From assembly GCF_001513955.1 (NCBI RefSeq), contig NZ_KQ948153.1:348575-412574 (forward strand): a stretch of DNA of 64,000 nucleotides, written 5' to 3'. The position numbers and the translations under genes are program-made. Below the pieces are notes generated by a model that was not told the DNA's origin, did no database searches, and was given only the letters and a program-made list of their open reading frames with translations. This DNA comes from Streptomyces pseudovenezuelae (GTDB taxonomy: Bacteria; Actinomycetota; Actinomycetes; Streptomycetales; Streptomycetaceae). Positions 52,427 to 61,154 of this stretch are shown piece after piece (the stretch's first letter is position 1; each line of letters starts with the position of its first letter).

Positions 52427-53434
52427 TCACAACCGCCCGATGTCCCCCCGGGTCATCTTCGGCGCCCGCCGGGGAGGCGTACGCCCGCTCAGCAGGATCA
52501 GCCGAGCCGCCCGATGCCGCTGCCCCGCATACGGCTCCAGCAGCGACAGCATCGCCGCGTCGTCCGCGTCCCGGTCCCCCGCGAGCGCGAACCCCACGAT
52601 CCCCGGCAGATGCAGATCCCCCACGGTCACCGCATCCGCCGCCCCGTGACTGCGCTGCACCACCTCGGCGGAGGTCCACGGTCCCACCCCGGGCACCACC
52701 TCCAGCCGGGTCTGCGCGGCAGCCGGAGACATCCCCACCGCCTCCTCCAACCGCGCGGCCACCCGCACACAGCGCAGAATCGTCGAGGCCCGCTTGTTGT
52801 CCACCCCGGCCCGATGCCACTCCCACGACGGGATCAGCGCCCACGTCCGGGGCGCCGGCATCACCCACAGGCGACCGCCCGCCGCGGGCCCGGGTGCCGG
52901 CTCCCCGAACTTGCGCACCAGCAACCGCCACGCCCGATACGCCTCGTCGGTCGTGACCTTCTGCTCCAGCACCGACGGAATCAACGACTCCAGCACCAGC
53001 CCGGTCCGCGTCAGCCGCAACCCCGGCCGCCGATGCCAGGAATGCGCCACGACCCGGTGCCGGGGCACGAAGGCAGCGGGATCGTCCGAGGCCCCGAGCA
53101 GCTCCGGCAACCGCGACAGCAGCCACTCGCCGCCCGGCCCCCACGCCTCGCCGCGCACCTCACCGCCGTACACGCACACCCGCAGGGTGCCCGGACCGGC
53201 CGGCGTGAGACTGGCCCGCCACACGGACCCGTCCGGAAGCGCCCGGAAGGTGGGATCCGCGGGTCCCCGCCGCAGCGCCCCGAGCACCAGCCCGAGATCG
53301 ACGGGCCACCCCGGCGTCCACCTCCGCACCAGCGGGGCCTGCACCCGCACCGCTTCCCGCCGGGCGGCGGGCACGACGACCTCCCCGCCGCGCACGGTGG
53401 TACGCGTGGGCCGCGAAGTGAAGCGTCCTGCCAC
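52427..53434 (-). CDS. HhH-GPD DNA glycosylase (AlkA / 3-methyladenine type)
   Basis: A 335-residue base-excision repair enzyme. The N-terminal half (about 20-130) is a TBP-like domain of the AlkA kind. The C-terminal half has the helix-hairpin-helix LEVVPGVGPWTSAEVVQRSHG and, 16 residues on, VTVGDLHLPG with the catalytic Asp. Alkylated or oxidised purines are the usual substrates. GTG 53434 follows CAGGACTT. It stands between the dispersed-repeat region and fbiB, on the same strand as fbiBA. No other repair gene is in the window. Confidence 0.85.
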   Translation of the reverse strand: MAGRFTSRPTRTTVRGGEVVVPAARREAVRVQAPLVRRWTPGWPVDLGLVLGALRRGPADPTFRALPDGSVWRASLTPAGPGTLRVCVYGGEVRGEAWGPGGEWLLSRLPELLGASDDPAAFVPRHRVVAHSWHRRPGLRLTRTGLVLESLIPSVLEQKVTTDEAYRAWRLLVRKFGEPAPGPAAGGRLWVMPAPRTWALIPSWEWHRAGVDNKRASTILRCVRVAARLEEAVGMSPAAAQTRLEVVPGVGPWTSAEVVQRSHGAADAVTVGDLHLPGIVGFALAGDRDADDAAMLSLLEPYAGQRHRAARLILLSGRTPPRRAPKMTRGDIGRL

Positions 53435-53530
53435 GAGTGAAGTCCTGGGGTACGAGAGGAAGCGGTGGGGCCCTACGAGACTAGGCGCAAGCCGGGGCCC
53501 ACCACCGCACCTCGACAAGACCGGCGCACG

Positions 53531-54847
53531 TCACCGCACCTCGATGAAGCTCCCCGCGTCCCGCTCCGGCCGGGGCCGGGGTTCCTCCGCGGGATGCCCC
53601 ACGGCAACGGCGCCCATCGGATCCCAGTCCTCGGGCAGCCCCAGCACCTCCCGCACCACAGCGCGGCAGAACATCGTGGACGACACCCATGCCGACCCCA
53701 GCCGCTCCCCGGCCAGCGCGACGAGGAAGTTCTGCACCCCGGCCCCCGTGGCGACGACGAACATCTCCCGCTCGGCCGCGTCCCGTCGCGCATCGCCGTA
53801 GGTGTGCGACCCGTCCATCACCAGACAGGGCACGACGAGATACGGGGCCTTGCGCAGGACATCGCCCCGCCGCACCCGCTTGGCTATGGACTCCTCGGAC
53901 TTGCCGTCCCGCCGCAGATCGGCGATCCAGGCGTCCCGCATGGCGTCGAGGAGCCCGGTGCGCGCGCTCTCGGACTCCAGCAGCACGAACCGCCAGGGCG
54001 TGGTGTGGTGCGGCGCCGGCGCGGTGACGGCCGCGGCGACGGCCCGTCGGACGGCCCCGGGGTCGACGGGCTCGTCCGTGAAGGCCCGTACGGTACGGCG
54101 CTGGGTGACCGCCTCCCGCACGGCCTCCGAGGTCCCGAGCCGGAACATGTCGTCGCGCGCGGGGCGCACCATGGCCCGCGCCCCCTCCGCGTGCTCCCCG
54201 GCCACGACATGGGCCAGCCCGCGCACGACGGCGACGGGCAGCCCGGCGGCCTTGCCCTTGACGAGATCACCGGCGGCGGCCAGTTCGTCGGCCGTCGCCA
54301 CGACGGTCGCGCTCAGCGGATTGCCGTACGCGTCCGTCCCGCCCCGCAGATCGTCCAGCACCCGCACCCCGGCGGCGCCGATCGCGACATCGGTGAGCCC
54401 GGCGCGCCAGGGCCGTCCGAAGGTGTCGGTGACGAGGACCCCGACGTCGACCCCGAGCGCGTCGCGCAGCCCGGCCCGGATCGCCCGCGCGGACGCGTCC
54501 GGGTCCTCGGGCAGCAACAGCACGGTCCCGGAAGGGGTGTTGGAGGCGTCGACCCCGGCGGCCGCCATCACGAGCCCCTGCCGGTTCTCGACGATCCGCA
54601 GCGGCCCGCGCCGCGCCACGACGCGGACGGTCTCGGCGTCGATCGCGTCCTCCCGGTCGCCCGCCTCGACGACCCGCCCCTCCGCCTTGGACACGATCTT
54701 CGAGGTGACCAGCAGCACGTCCCCGTCGGCCAGCCCGGGCTCCGCGGCGGCGATCATCTTGGCCAGGTCGTCCCCGCGCTGCACCTCGGGAAGGCCGGGG
54801 ACGGCCCAGACCCGGTAGCCGTCGGCCTCGGCAGTTTTCCCGCTCAA
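53531..54847 (-). CDS. fbiB: F420 gamma-glutamyl ligase with nitroreductase-like domain
   Basis: A 438-residue bifunctional F420 synthesis enzyme. The N-terminal CofE domain (VWAVPGLPEVQRGDDL, LLVTSKIVSKAEGR, GVLVTDTFGRPWRAGLTDVAIGAAG) adds glutamates to F420-0. The C-terminal part (about 245-430, QRRTVRAFTDEPVDP, HHTTPWRFVLL, GAGVQNFLVAL) is a nitroreductase-fold FMN domain that in FbiB reduces the dehydro-precursor. The start is a TTG overlapping the fbiA stop (TTGA). It is co-transcribed with fbiA; fbiC and fbiD are elsewhere. Confidence 0.93.
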   Translation of the reverse strand: MSGKTAEADGYRVWAVPGLPEVQRGDDLAKMIAAAEPGLADGDVLLVTSKIVSKAEGRVVEAGDREDAIDAETVRVVARRGPLRIVENRQGLVMAAAGVDASNTPSGTVLLLPEDPDASARAIRAGLRDALGVDVGVLVTDTFGRPWRAGLTDVAIGAAGVRVLDDLRGGTDAYGNPLSATVVATADELAAAGDLVKGKAAGLPVAVVRGLAHVVAGEHAEGARAMVRPARDDMFRLGTSEAVREAVTQRRTVRAFTDEPVDPGAVRRAVAAAVTAPAPHHTTPWRFVLLESESARTGLLDAMRDAWIADLRRDGKSEESIAKRVRRGDVLRKAPYLVVPCLVMDGSHTYGDARRDAAEREMFVVATGAGVQNFLVALAGERLGSAWVSSTMFCRAVVREVLGLPEDWDPMGAVAVGHPAEEPRPRPERDAGSFIEVR

Positions 54848-55803
54848 GCCGCGCGCACCTCCTCCGCCAGGTCGAGCGCCTCCCGGGCCATCCGCGTGGT
54901 CGCGTCGAGGTCGGTCATCATCAGCGGTACGGCCCGGCAGCGGATGCCCGCCGACTCGATCCGCTCGACCACGCCCGCGTCCACGGTGTCGACGAGCCAG
55001 CCGTCCAGCAGCCCCGAGCCGTAGTGCTCGGCGACCGCCGCGGCCGTGGACTCGACGCCGACCGCCGCGAGGACCTTGTCGGCCATGCCGCGCACGGGCG
55101 CGTCCCCCACGATGGGGGACAGGCCCACGACCGGCACCCCGGCCTCGGCGATCGCCTCACGGATGCCCGGCACGGCGAGGATGGTGCCGACGGACACGAC
55201 GGGGTTGGACGGCGGGAACAGCACCACGTCGGCCTCCGCGATCGCCTCCAGGACCCCCGGTGCCGGCTTGGCCTGCTCCGCGCCCACCGGCACGACCGCG
55301 TGGGCCGGCACCGACGCCCGCAGCCGCACCCAGTACTCCTGGAAGTGCACGGCCTTGCGCTCACCGTCGATCTCGACCGCGACATGCGTCTCGACCCGGT
55401 CGTCGGTCATCGGGATCAGCCGCACCCCCGGCTTCCACCGGTCGCACAGCGCCTCGGTCACCGCGCTCAGCGGATATCCGGCACCGATCATCTGCGTCCG
55501 CACGATGTGGGTGGCGAAGTCCCGGTCCCCGAGCCCGAACCACTCGGGCCCGACGCCGTACGCGGCGAGCTCCTCCTTGAGGTGGAAGGTCTCCTCGGCC
55601 CGCCCCCAGCCCTGCTCCTCGTTGATGCCACCGCCGAGCGTGTACATCACCGTGTCGAGGTCCGGGCAGACCTTCAGCCCGAAGAGGTGGATGTCGTCCC
55701 CGGTGTTGCCGATGACCGTGACGTCCGCGTCCGGCGCGGCCTGCTTCAGACCACGCAGGAAACGGGCACCGCCGATGCCGCCTGCCAGAACCACGATTCG
55801 CAT
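54844..55803 (-). CDS. fbiA: 2-phospho-L-lactate (phosphoenolpyruvate) transferase, CofD/FbiA
   Basis: A 319-residue enzyme that joins the GDP-linked lactyl or PEP moiety to Fo in F420 assembly. RIVVLAGGIGGARFLRGL, VTVIGNTGDDIHLFGLKVCPDLDTV, GDRDFATHIVRT and FPPSNPVVSVGTILAVPGIR are diagnostic. ATG 55803 is chosen over the frame's 55833 because family homology begins there; the ribosome site is weak. It is the first gene of the fbiAB pair, with the cysteine dioxygenase gene 34 bases upstream on the same strand, possibly one operon. Confidence 0.94.
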   Translation of the reverse strand: MRIVVLAGGIGGARFLRGLKQAAPDADVTVIGNTGDDIHLFGLKVCPDLDTVMYTLGGGINEEQGWGRAEETFHLKEELAAYGVGPEWFGLGDRDFATHIVRTQMIGAGYPLSAVTEALCDRWKPGVRLIPMTDDRVETHVAVEIDGERKAVHFQEYWVRLRASVPAHAVVPVGAEQAKPAPGVLEAIAEADVVLFPPSNPVVSVGTILAVPGIREAIAEAGVPVVGLSPIVGDAPVRGMADKVLAAVGVESTAAAVAEHYGSGLLDGWLVDTVDAGVVERIESAGIRCRAVPLMMTDLDATTRMAREALDLAEEVRAA

Positions 55804-55837
55804 GGAAGCCAGTCTTGCAGGCGAGTACGACAACCGG

Positions 55838-56347
55838 TCATGCGGTCACGGCGTCGACCTCGTCGCGGGACACGGGAGCGGTGCAGGCGGTGTGCATCGG
55901 CATCTCGGTCAGGCCCGGGTAGTACACGTGCAGGCTCACCGCCGGCTCCAGCGCGTCGTTGACGACCTCGTGGACGTACCCCGGCGCGAACACCCGCTGC
56001 GACCCCGCGCCCAGCGCGCGCGTGCCCCGCTCGGTCCGCTCGGTCAGCGCGCCCTTGAGGACTGTGAGGACCCCGGAGGAGCGGCCGTGGTCGTGCAGCC
56101 CGCTGCCCTGGCCGGGGACCCAGGACAGCAGCCACACCTCGTAGCCGGGCCCGGTGCGCAGCCGGTGGTACCACCGGCTGGTCGCGTCGTACTGGACGAG
56201 GTGCTCCCACTGCGAGCGGTCGGCGGCGATGGAGCGGGCCAGTCCGGCGAACTCGGCGACGGTGGCCGGGTGCTCGCGGGGGGCCTGGAGGAGGTGCGGG
56301 ACCTCAAGGAGGTCGCCGGCGATCTGGAGGTCGTTGTCGCTGTTCAT
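55838..56347 (-). CDS. Cysteine dioxygenase family protein
   Basis: A 169-residue mononuclear iron cupin that oxidises cysteine to cysteine sulfinate. Metal-site motifs are GSGLHDHGRSSGVLTVLKG (HxH) and APGYVHEVVND (third His). WYHRLRTG and SLHVYYPGL match bacterial CDO. ATG 56347 is preceded by a 150-base leader that follows a 31-codon cysteine-rich ORF (56498-56593). The AGGAC candidate ribosome site is 12 bases away, so translation may be weak or regulated. It may share a transcript with fbiA. Confidence 0.88.
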   Translation of the reverse strand: MNSDNDLQIAGDLLEVPHLLQAPREHPATVAEFAGLARSIAADRSQWEHLVQYDATSRWYHRLRTGPGYEVWLLSWVPGQGSGLHDHGRSSGVLTVLKGALTERTERGTRALGAGSQRVFAPGYVHEVVNDALEPAVSLHVYYPGLTEMPMHTACTAPVSRDEVDAVTA

Positions 56348-56401
56348 GGGGTGCGATGGGTCCTCGGCGAAGAGTGGGGGCGGCTGGGTGTCGCGTACCG
56401 T

Positions 56402-56444
56402 CCGCCCGGATCACGGGAAGACAGGAATGCCCGGGTGCGGGCGG
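56402..56444 (-). promoter_or_regulatory. Alternative hairpins in the leader between cysteine-rich ORF and cysteine dioxygenase
   Basis: On the minus strand CCGCCCG (56444-56438) can pair with CGGGCGG (56408-56402). It overlaps a smaller hairpin, GCCCG/CGGGC around CACC (56442-56430 region). The two are mutually exclusive. They could act as attenuator and anti-attenuator, set by ribosome position on the upstream ORF. This is an inference from base pairing only. Confidence 0.3.
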
Positions 56445-56497
56445 GGCACATGCAGCCGAGTCACGGTGGACTCAGGAGCAGCCGGAGCGCGTTGGGC

Positions 56498-56593
56498 TCA
56501 ACAGCTGGAACAGCAACAACAGCTACAGCGAGCGCGGGCAGCACCGTGGGACCCCGCCGTGCGGGTCGAGGTGAGTGCCAAGTTCGCGAGCAT
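56498..56593 (-). CDS. Cysteine-rich leader peptide (31 aa) upstream of cysteine dioxygenase
   Basis: A short frame from ATG 56593 to TGA 56498. It begins MLANLALTSTRTAGSHGAAR and ends RCSCCCCSSC, six cysteine codons within the last nine, directly before the stop. Promoter boxes upstream would place the transcript start on the A of the ATG, so it looks leaderless. It lies 150 bases before the cysteine dioxygenase gene. Mycobacteria use leaderless polycysteine ORFs as cysteine-responsive attenuators; here the controlled gene degrades cysteine. The function is inferred. Confidence 0.7.
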   Translation of the reverse strand: MLANLALTSTRTAGSHGAARARCSCCCCSSC

Positions 56594-56600
56594 GCCCACA

Positions 56601-56629
56601 AGGACAGCGGCTCACACCTTCACTGTCAA
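56601..56629 (-). promoter_or_regulatory. Promoter of the cysteine-rich leader ORF (TTGACA, 17 bp, TGTCCT)
   Basis: A perfect -35 box TTGACA (56629-56624), a 17-base spacer and -10 TGTCCT (56606-56601). The ATG of the leader ORF begins 8 bases after the -10 box, where transcription should start. Confidence 0.6.
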
Positions 56630-57045
56630 CTCGGCACCCTGAAAGTGGGACATGTTTCACCTCATCCGGTCCATCTCCGTGGCGAAAGGTTTGTTCATGC
56701 GCCGACCGGGACACATGGCGCACAACCGGGCGCACGGGCCGTGAGTTCACCGCGACTTCCGCGCGCGGTACGGAACGAGTTCGAACTGACGGGCGTCCTT
56801 CCCCGTACAGGCCCGAAAGGCCTGGCGCGGCTCGACGGCCCTCTCGGGTCTCGTCTGCTTGTCAAGGTTTATGCCGATTTGAACACTTTCAGCAAGGCCT
56901 TGGTTCCGCAGAGTGAATAAGGGGCCCAATAGCAGATCTCGGCTTGACTCGCCCGGAGCAGCACACTTGTAATTTCACTCGTGTCGTTCAGCCGAAATCG
57001 GTAACGGCCGTCACACGGGGACGCGAAGACAGACGAGGGGCGCAC
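56630..57045. other. Upstream control region of whiB
   Basis: The gene-free part of the gap before whiB, with no coding frame. It includes a lower-GC stretch at about 56865-56930 (TTATGCCGATTTGAACACTTT). whiB in S. coelicolor has two promoters, one developmental; the region is long enough for several. One good promoter is annotated separately at 56944-56973. No other clear motif. Confidence 0.45.
56944..56973 (+). promoter_or_regulatory. whiB proximal promoter (TTGACT, 18 bp, TGTAAT)
   Basis: TTGACT (56944-56949) and TGTAAT (56968-56973) with an 18-base spacer, 72 bases before the whiB ATG. It is close to the vegetative consensus. No start site is mapped here. Confidence 0.55.
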
Positions 57046-57309
57046 ATGACCGAGCTGGTGCAGCAACTGCTGGTCGACGACGCGGACGAGGAACTCGGCT
57101 GGCAGGAGCGCGCGCTGTGCGCCCAGACCGACCCCGAGTCCTTCTTCCCCGAGAAGGGCGGCTCCACCCGCGAGGCCAAGAAGGTCTGCCTGTCCTGCGA
57201 GGTCCGCTCCGAGTGCCTCGAATACGCCCTCGCCAACGACGAGCGCTTCGGCATCTGGGGCGGCCTGTCGGAACGCGAACGCCGCAGGCTGAAGAAGGCC
57301 GCCGTCTGA
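57046..57309 (+). CDS. whiB: WhiB sporulation regulator (Wbl [4Fe-4S] protein)
   Basis: An 87-residue cytosolic Wbl protein needed for the switch from aerial growth to sporulation septation, acting with WhiA. The four iron-sulfur cysteines C25, C48, C51 and C57 (CLSC, CEVRSEC), the GIWGG turn and the basic tail SERERRRLKKAAV are all present. The N-terminus TELVQQLLVDDADEELGWQ is that of Streptomyces WhiB rather than other Wbl proteins. ATG 57046 with GAGGGG upstream gives exactly 87 residues. The long upstream region fits its complex developmental control. Confidence 0.97.
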   Translation: MTELVQQLLVDDADEELGWQERALCAQTDPESFFPEKGGSTREAKKVCLSCEVRSECLEYALANDERFGIWGGLSERERRRLKKAAV

Positions 57310-57491
57310 CCCGAGGCACGCTCCACCGCACTTTTCGTACGCAACCGAACGGCCCGTCGCACCTGGTTGTCCACAGGCGGCGGGCCGCCGTGTTGCCCAG
57401 CCGATAGTGTGGGCGCTCGTCCGAGACGCCTCGCCGCCCCCTCAGGGCACAGGCGTCCACCGCAGTCCACCGAACCGGGGCCCGTACCTCG

Positions 57492-60400
57492 ATGTCCGTG
57501 CACAGCCACACGGCAGCCCAAGACCACGCTGCCACTCCTGAGTTCCCGCGTCATGTGGTGACCGCGGTGCTCGTCTCCCACGACGGCGCCCGCTGGCTGC
57601 CCGACGCGCTCGCCGGGCTGCTCGGCCAGGAGCGTCCCGTGCAGTTCGCCGTCGCCGCCGACACCGGCAGCGCGGACGACTCCGCCCAGCTGGTCACCGA
57701 CGTCCTCGGCGCCGACCGGGTCCTGCACCTCGCCCGGCGCACCGGCTTCGGCCAGGCCGTCGAGGAGGCGAACCGCACCGCCCCGGTCCTCACCCCGGAC
57801 GAGCTGCCCTATCTGAAGCGACCGAGCGGCTGGGACCCGGTCACGCGCACCTGGCGCGACGACGCCTACGACCTGCCGGAGCTGCCGCACGGCGAACCGG
57901 TCCAGTGGCTGTGGCTGCTGCACGACGACAGCGCCCCCGAGCCCGACGCCCTGGCCCAGCTGCTGCGCGTCGTGGAGAACGAACTGGAGCTCGGCCGCGA
58001 CGACGTCGCCGTCGTGGGCCCCAAGCTCCGCGGCTGGTACGACAAGCGGCAGCTCCTGGAGGTCGGCGTCTCCATCGCCAACTCCGGCCGCCGCTGGACG
58101 GGTCTGGACCGCCGCGAACAGGACCAGGGCCAGCACGACCACGTCCGGTCCGTGCTGTCGGTGTCCACCGCCGGCATGCTGATCCGCCGCGACCTCTTCG
58201 AGCAGCTCGGCGGCTTCGACCGGCACCTGCCCCTCATGCGGGACGACGTCGACCTGTGCTGGCGCGCCCAGGCCGCCGGCCACCGCGTCCTCATCGCCCC
58301 CGAAGCTGTCGTACGCCACGCCGAGGCCGCTTCGCGCGAGCGCCGTGCCGTCGACTGCGCGGGCCGCACCACCGCCTCCCCGCACAAGGTCGACAAGGCC
58401 GGCGCCGCCTACACCCTGCTCGTCAACGCGCGTACCGCCGCGCTGCCCTGGGTGCTGGTGCGCCTCGTCCTCGGCACCCTGCTGCGGACCGTCGCCTATC
58501 TCGTGGGCAAGGTCCCCGGACAGGCCCTCGACGAGATCCGCGGTCTCCTCGGCACCCTGCTGCGGCCCGAGCGGATCATCGCCGGGCGCAGCAGGCGCGG
58601 CGCTCCGGTCGTCGACAAGGCCGAGCTCAGGCAACTGTTCCCGCCGCCCGGAGCGACCGTGCGGGCCACCGTGGAGCAGGTCGCGGGCAATCTCTTCGGC
58701 GGCTCCGACGCCGAAACCTCCACCGCGGGGCGCCATGGCGGCGGCATCGAGTCCGGGCCCGGCGGCGACGACGCGGACTTCCTGGAGATCGAGCAGTTCG
58801 CCCGTCTCAAGCGCATCGCCCGCAAGCCGGGACCGGTGCTCTTCCTCGCGCTGCTGCTGGTCGCGCTGGTCGCCTGCCGCAACCTGCTGGGCGGCGGCGC
58901 CCTCGCGGGCGGTGCCCTGCTGCCCGCCCCGGCCGACGCGAGCGAGCTGTGGTCGCGCTACGCGGACGCGTGGCACGCGGTCGGCGCCGGCGGCACCCCG
59001 TCAGCGCCCCCCTACCTGGCGATCATCGCCGCGCTGTCCTCCGTGCTGTTCGGCTCGACCGGTCTCGCCCTGACGGTCCTGCTGGTCTGCTCGGTGCCGC
59101 TGGCCGGCGTCACGGCCTACTTCGCCTCCCGCCCGCTCGTCGAGTCCCGCCTGCTGCGCGCGTGGGCGGCCGTCGTGTACGCCTTCCTGCCCGCCGCCAC
59201 CGGCGCCCTCGCCGGGGGCCGGGTCGGCACCGCCGTGCTCGCCGTCCTGCTGCCGCTCCTCGCCCGCGCGGGCGTCGCGGCCGGCGGTCTGACGAACAGC
59301 ACCGGTGCGCGGGGCAGTTGGCGCGCCACCTGGGCCTTCGCCCTCCTGCTCACGATCACCACCGCGTTCACGCCGATCATCTGGCCGATCACGCTGATCC
59401 TCGGCCTCGGTCTGCTGGCTGTGCGCCGCACCGACATCACCGCCTACGGCCTGCGCTTCCTGGCCCAGTTCGGCACCCCCCTGCTGGTCCTCGCGCCCTG
59501 GTCACTGACGCTGCTCCCGTTCGGGTTCTTCGAGCAGGCGGGCCTGGAGTACGGCTCCTCGGCCGCCTCCGCCGTCGACCTGCTCGGCGCGAGCCCCGGC
59601 GGACCCGGCACCGTCGACGGGCTGATGCTCATCGGAGTGGTGCTCGCCGCGCTCGCCGCCCTGCTGCGCACCGAGCGGCAGTTCGGCATCTGGACGGCCT
59701 GGGCGGTGGCGTTGGTGGGCCTCGTCTTCGCGGTCCTGTCCAACGACTCGACCTGGGCGGGCCCCGCCACCCTCGTCTACGGCCTCGCCCTGCTGGCCGC
59801 GGCCGTGCTCGGCGCCGACGGGGCACGCGCGCGGGTGGCCGAGCAGAGCTTCGGCTGGCGTCAGCCGGTCGCCGCGCTGATCGCCTTCGCCTCCGCTGCG
59901 GGCCCGCTGCTCGTCGCCGCGGGCTGGATGATCGGCGGCGCCGACGGCCCGCTGGAGCGCCGCGACCCCGTACAGGTGCCCGCGTTCGTCGCCGAGGAGA
60001 GCGGCACCCGCGACCAGGCCCGCACCCTCGTCCTCGACAGCGACTCCGCGGCCCACGTCGGCTACATGCTGGTGCGCGGCTCGGGTGCCCGCCTCGGCGA
60101 CGCCGAACTCGCCGCGGCCGACGGGGAGAACACCAAGCTGGACAAGGTCGTCGCCAACCTCGTCGCCGGGTCCGGCGCCGACCAGGCGAACCAGCTCGGC
60201 GGTTTCGCCGTGCGGTACGTCCTCGTCCACAAGGGCGCGCCCCGCGCGGTCACGCGCGTGCTGGACGCCACTCCCGGCCTCACCCGGCTCAGCCAGCAGG
60301 ACGGCAGCGGACTGTGGAGGGTCGACCAGGAGGTCGCGCGCGCGACGATCGTCGCGAAGTCCGGTTCGGGCACCGCCCAGCCGGTGGCCGCCGGACCCGT

Positions 60401-61154
60401 CGACCTCCACACCACGATCCCGTCCGGCGCCGACGGCCGGATCCTGCGCCTCGCCGACTCCGCGGACGAGGGCTGGACGGCCACCCTGGACGGCAAGCCG
60501 CTGACCCGCACCACGGTCGACGGCTGGGCCCAGGGCTTCGAACTGCCCGCCTCCGGCGGCACGCTGGACGTCACCTTCGACGATCCCTTCACCCACACCC
60601 TCTGGCTGTGGATCCAGGGCTCCCTCGCCGTCGTCCTCGTGGTGATGGCCCTGCCCGGCCGCCGCCGCGACGTCGACGACGACCTCCCCGAGGAGCCGGC
60701 CGTCCCCGCCCAGCCGGTGGCGGGCGAGGGCCGCCGCGCCCGCCGGCTGCGCGCCCAGGCCGAGGCCGAGGAAACCGCCGCGCCCGAGGACGTCCCCGCT
60801 CCCCCGCAGGAGGCCCCCGCCGCGGTCCCGCAGCAGCAGCCCTACGCCGACTGGGACGCCCCGAACTACGCGAACGCCGAGTACGGCGCCTACACCGGCG
60901 ACCAGTACCAGAACGCCCAGCAGTACCCGCAAGGCGGCTACGACCAGCAGCCGTACCAGGCGGACCCGTACCAGGGCGGCCAGTACGACCCGTACGCCTA
61001 CGGCGGGCAGAACCAGCAGCCGCCGTACGACCAGACGTACGGCGGCCAGTACGAGCAGCAGCAGTACGACCAGGGCTACGACCCCGCGTACGACCCGGCG
61101 CAGCAGCACCCGGACCCCACCGGCACTGAGCGCCCCGACGGGAGCCAGCAGTGA
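57492..61154 (+). CDS. Large multi-pass membrane GT2-family glycosyltransferase
   Basis: A 1220-residue protein. An N-terminal GT2 catalytic domain (about 20-290, VTAVLVSHDGARWLPDALAG, WLWLLHDDSAPEPDAL, LMRDDVDLCWRAQAAGHR) is followed by about 12-14 membrane helices between 440 and 840, an extracytoplasmic beta-rich domain (about 850-1050), a final helix, and a Gln/Tyr/Pro-rich tail with repeats of QPYQ and YGGQYE type. It probably builds or moves a surface glycan. It is coupled to the next gene by GTGA. The acceptor and sugar are unknown. Confidence 0.88.
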   Translation: MSVHSHTAAQDHAATPEFPRHVVTAVLVSHDGARWLPDALAGLLGQERPVQFAVAADTGSADDSAQLVTDVLGADRVLHLARRTGFGQAVEEANRTAPVLTPDELPYLKRPSGWDPVTRTWRDDAYDLPELPHGEPVQWLWLLHDDSAPEPDALAQLLRVVENELELGRDDVAVVGPKLRGWYDKRQLLEVGVSIANSGRRWTGLDRREQDQGQHDHVRSVLSVSTAGMLIRRDLFEQLGGFDRHLPLMRDDVDLCWRAQAAGHRVLIAPEAVVRHAEAASRERRAVDCAGRTTASPHKVDKAGAAYTLLVNARTAALPWVLVRLVLGTLLRTVAYLVGKVPGQALDEIRGLLGTLLRPERIIAGRSRRGAPVVDKAELRQLFPPPGATVRATVEQVAGNLFGGSDAETSTAGRHGGGIESGPGGDDADFLEIEQFARLKRIARKPGPVLFLALLLVALVACRNLLGGGALAGGALLPAPADASELWSRYADAWHAVGAGGTPSAPPYLAIIAALSSVLFGSTGLALTVLLVCSVPLAGVTAYFASRPLVESRLLRAWAAVVYAFLPAATGALAGGRVGTAVLAVLLPLLARAGVAAGGLTNSTGARGSWRATWAFALLLTITTAFTPIIWPITLILGLGLLAVRRTDITAYGLRFLAQFGTPLLVLAPWSLTLLPFGFFEQAGLEYGSSAASAVDLLGASPGGPGTVDGLMLIGVVLAALAALLRTERQFGIWTAWAVALVGLVFAVLSNDSTWAGPATLVYGLALLAAAVLGADGARARVAEQSFGWRQPVAALIAFASAAGPLLVAAGWMIGGADGPLERRDPVQVPAFVAEESGTRDQARTLVLDSDSAAHVGYMLVRGSGARLGDAELAAADGENTKLDKVVANLVAGSGADQANQLGGFAVRYVLVHKGAPRAVTRVLDATPGLTRLSQQDGSGLWRVDQEVARATIVAKSGSGTAQPVAAGPVDLHTTIPSGADGRILRLADSADEGWTATLDGKPLTRTTVDGWAQGFELPASGGTLDVTFDDPFTHTLWLWIQGSLAVVLVVMALPGRRRDVDDDLPEEPAVPAQPVAGEGRRARRLRAQAEAEETAAPEDVPAPPQEAPAAVPQQQPYADWDAPNYANAEYGAYTGDQYQNAQQYPQGGYDQQPYQADPYQGGQYDPYAYGGQNQQPPYDQTYGGQYEQQQYDQGYDPAYDPAQQHPDPTGTERPDGSQQ

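Noticed and set aside
56523..56750. 75-codon minus-strand frame overlapping the cysteine-rich leader ORF
   Set aside because: No ribosome site or promoter fit. The overlapping 31-codon frame has the promoter, the start and the Cys run.
57905..61129. 1074-codon frame overlapping the giant glycosyltransferase
   Set aside because: Very Arg/Pro/Gly-rich with no domain, lying wholly within a gene with a clear GT2 domain and membrane helices.
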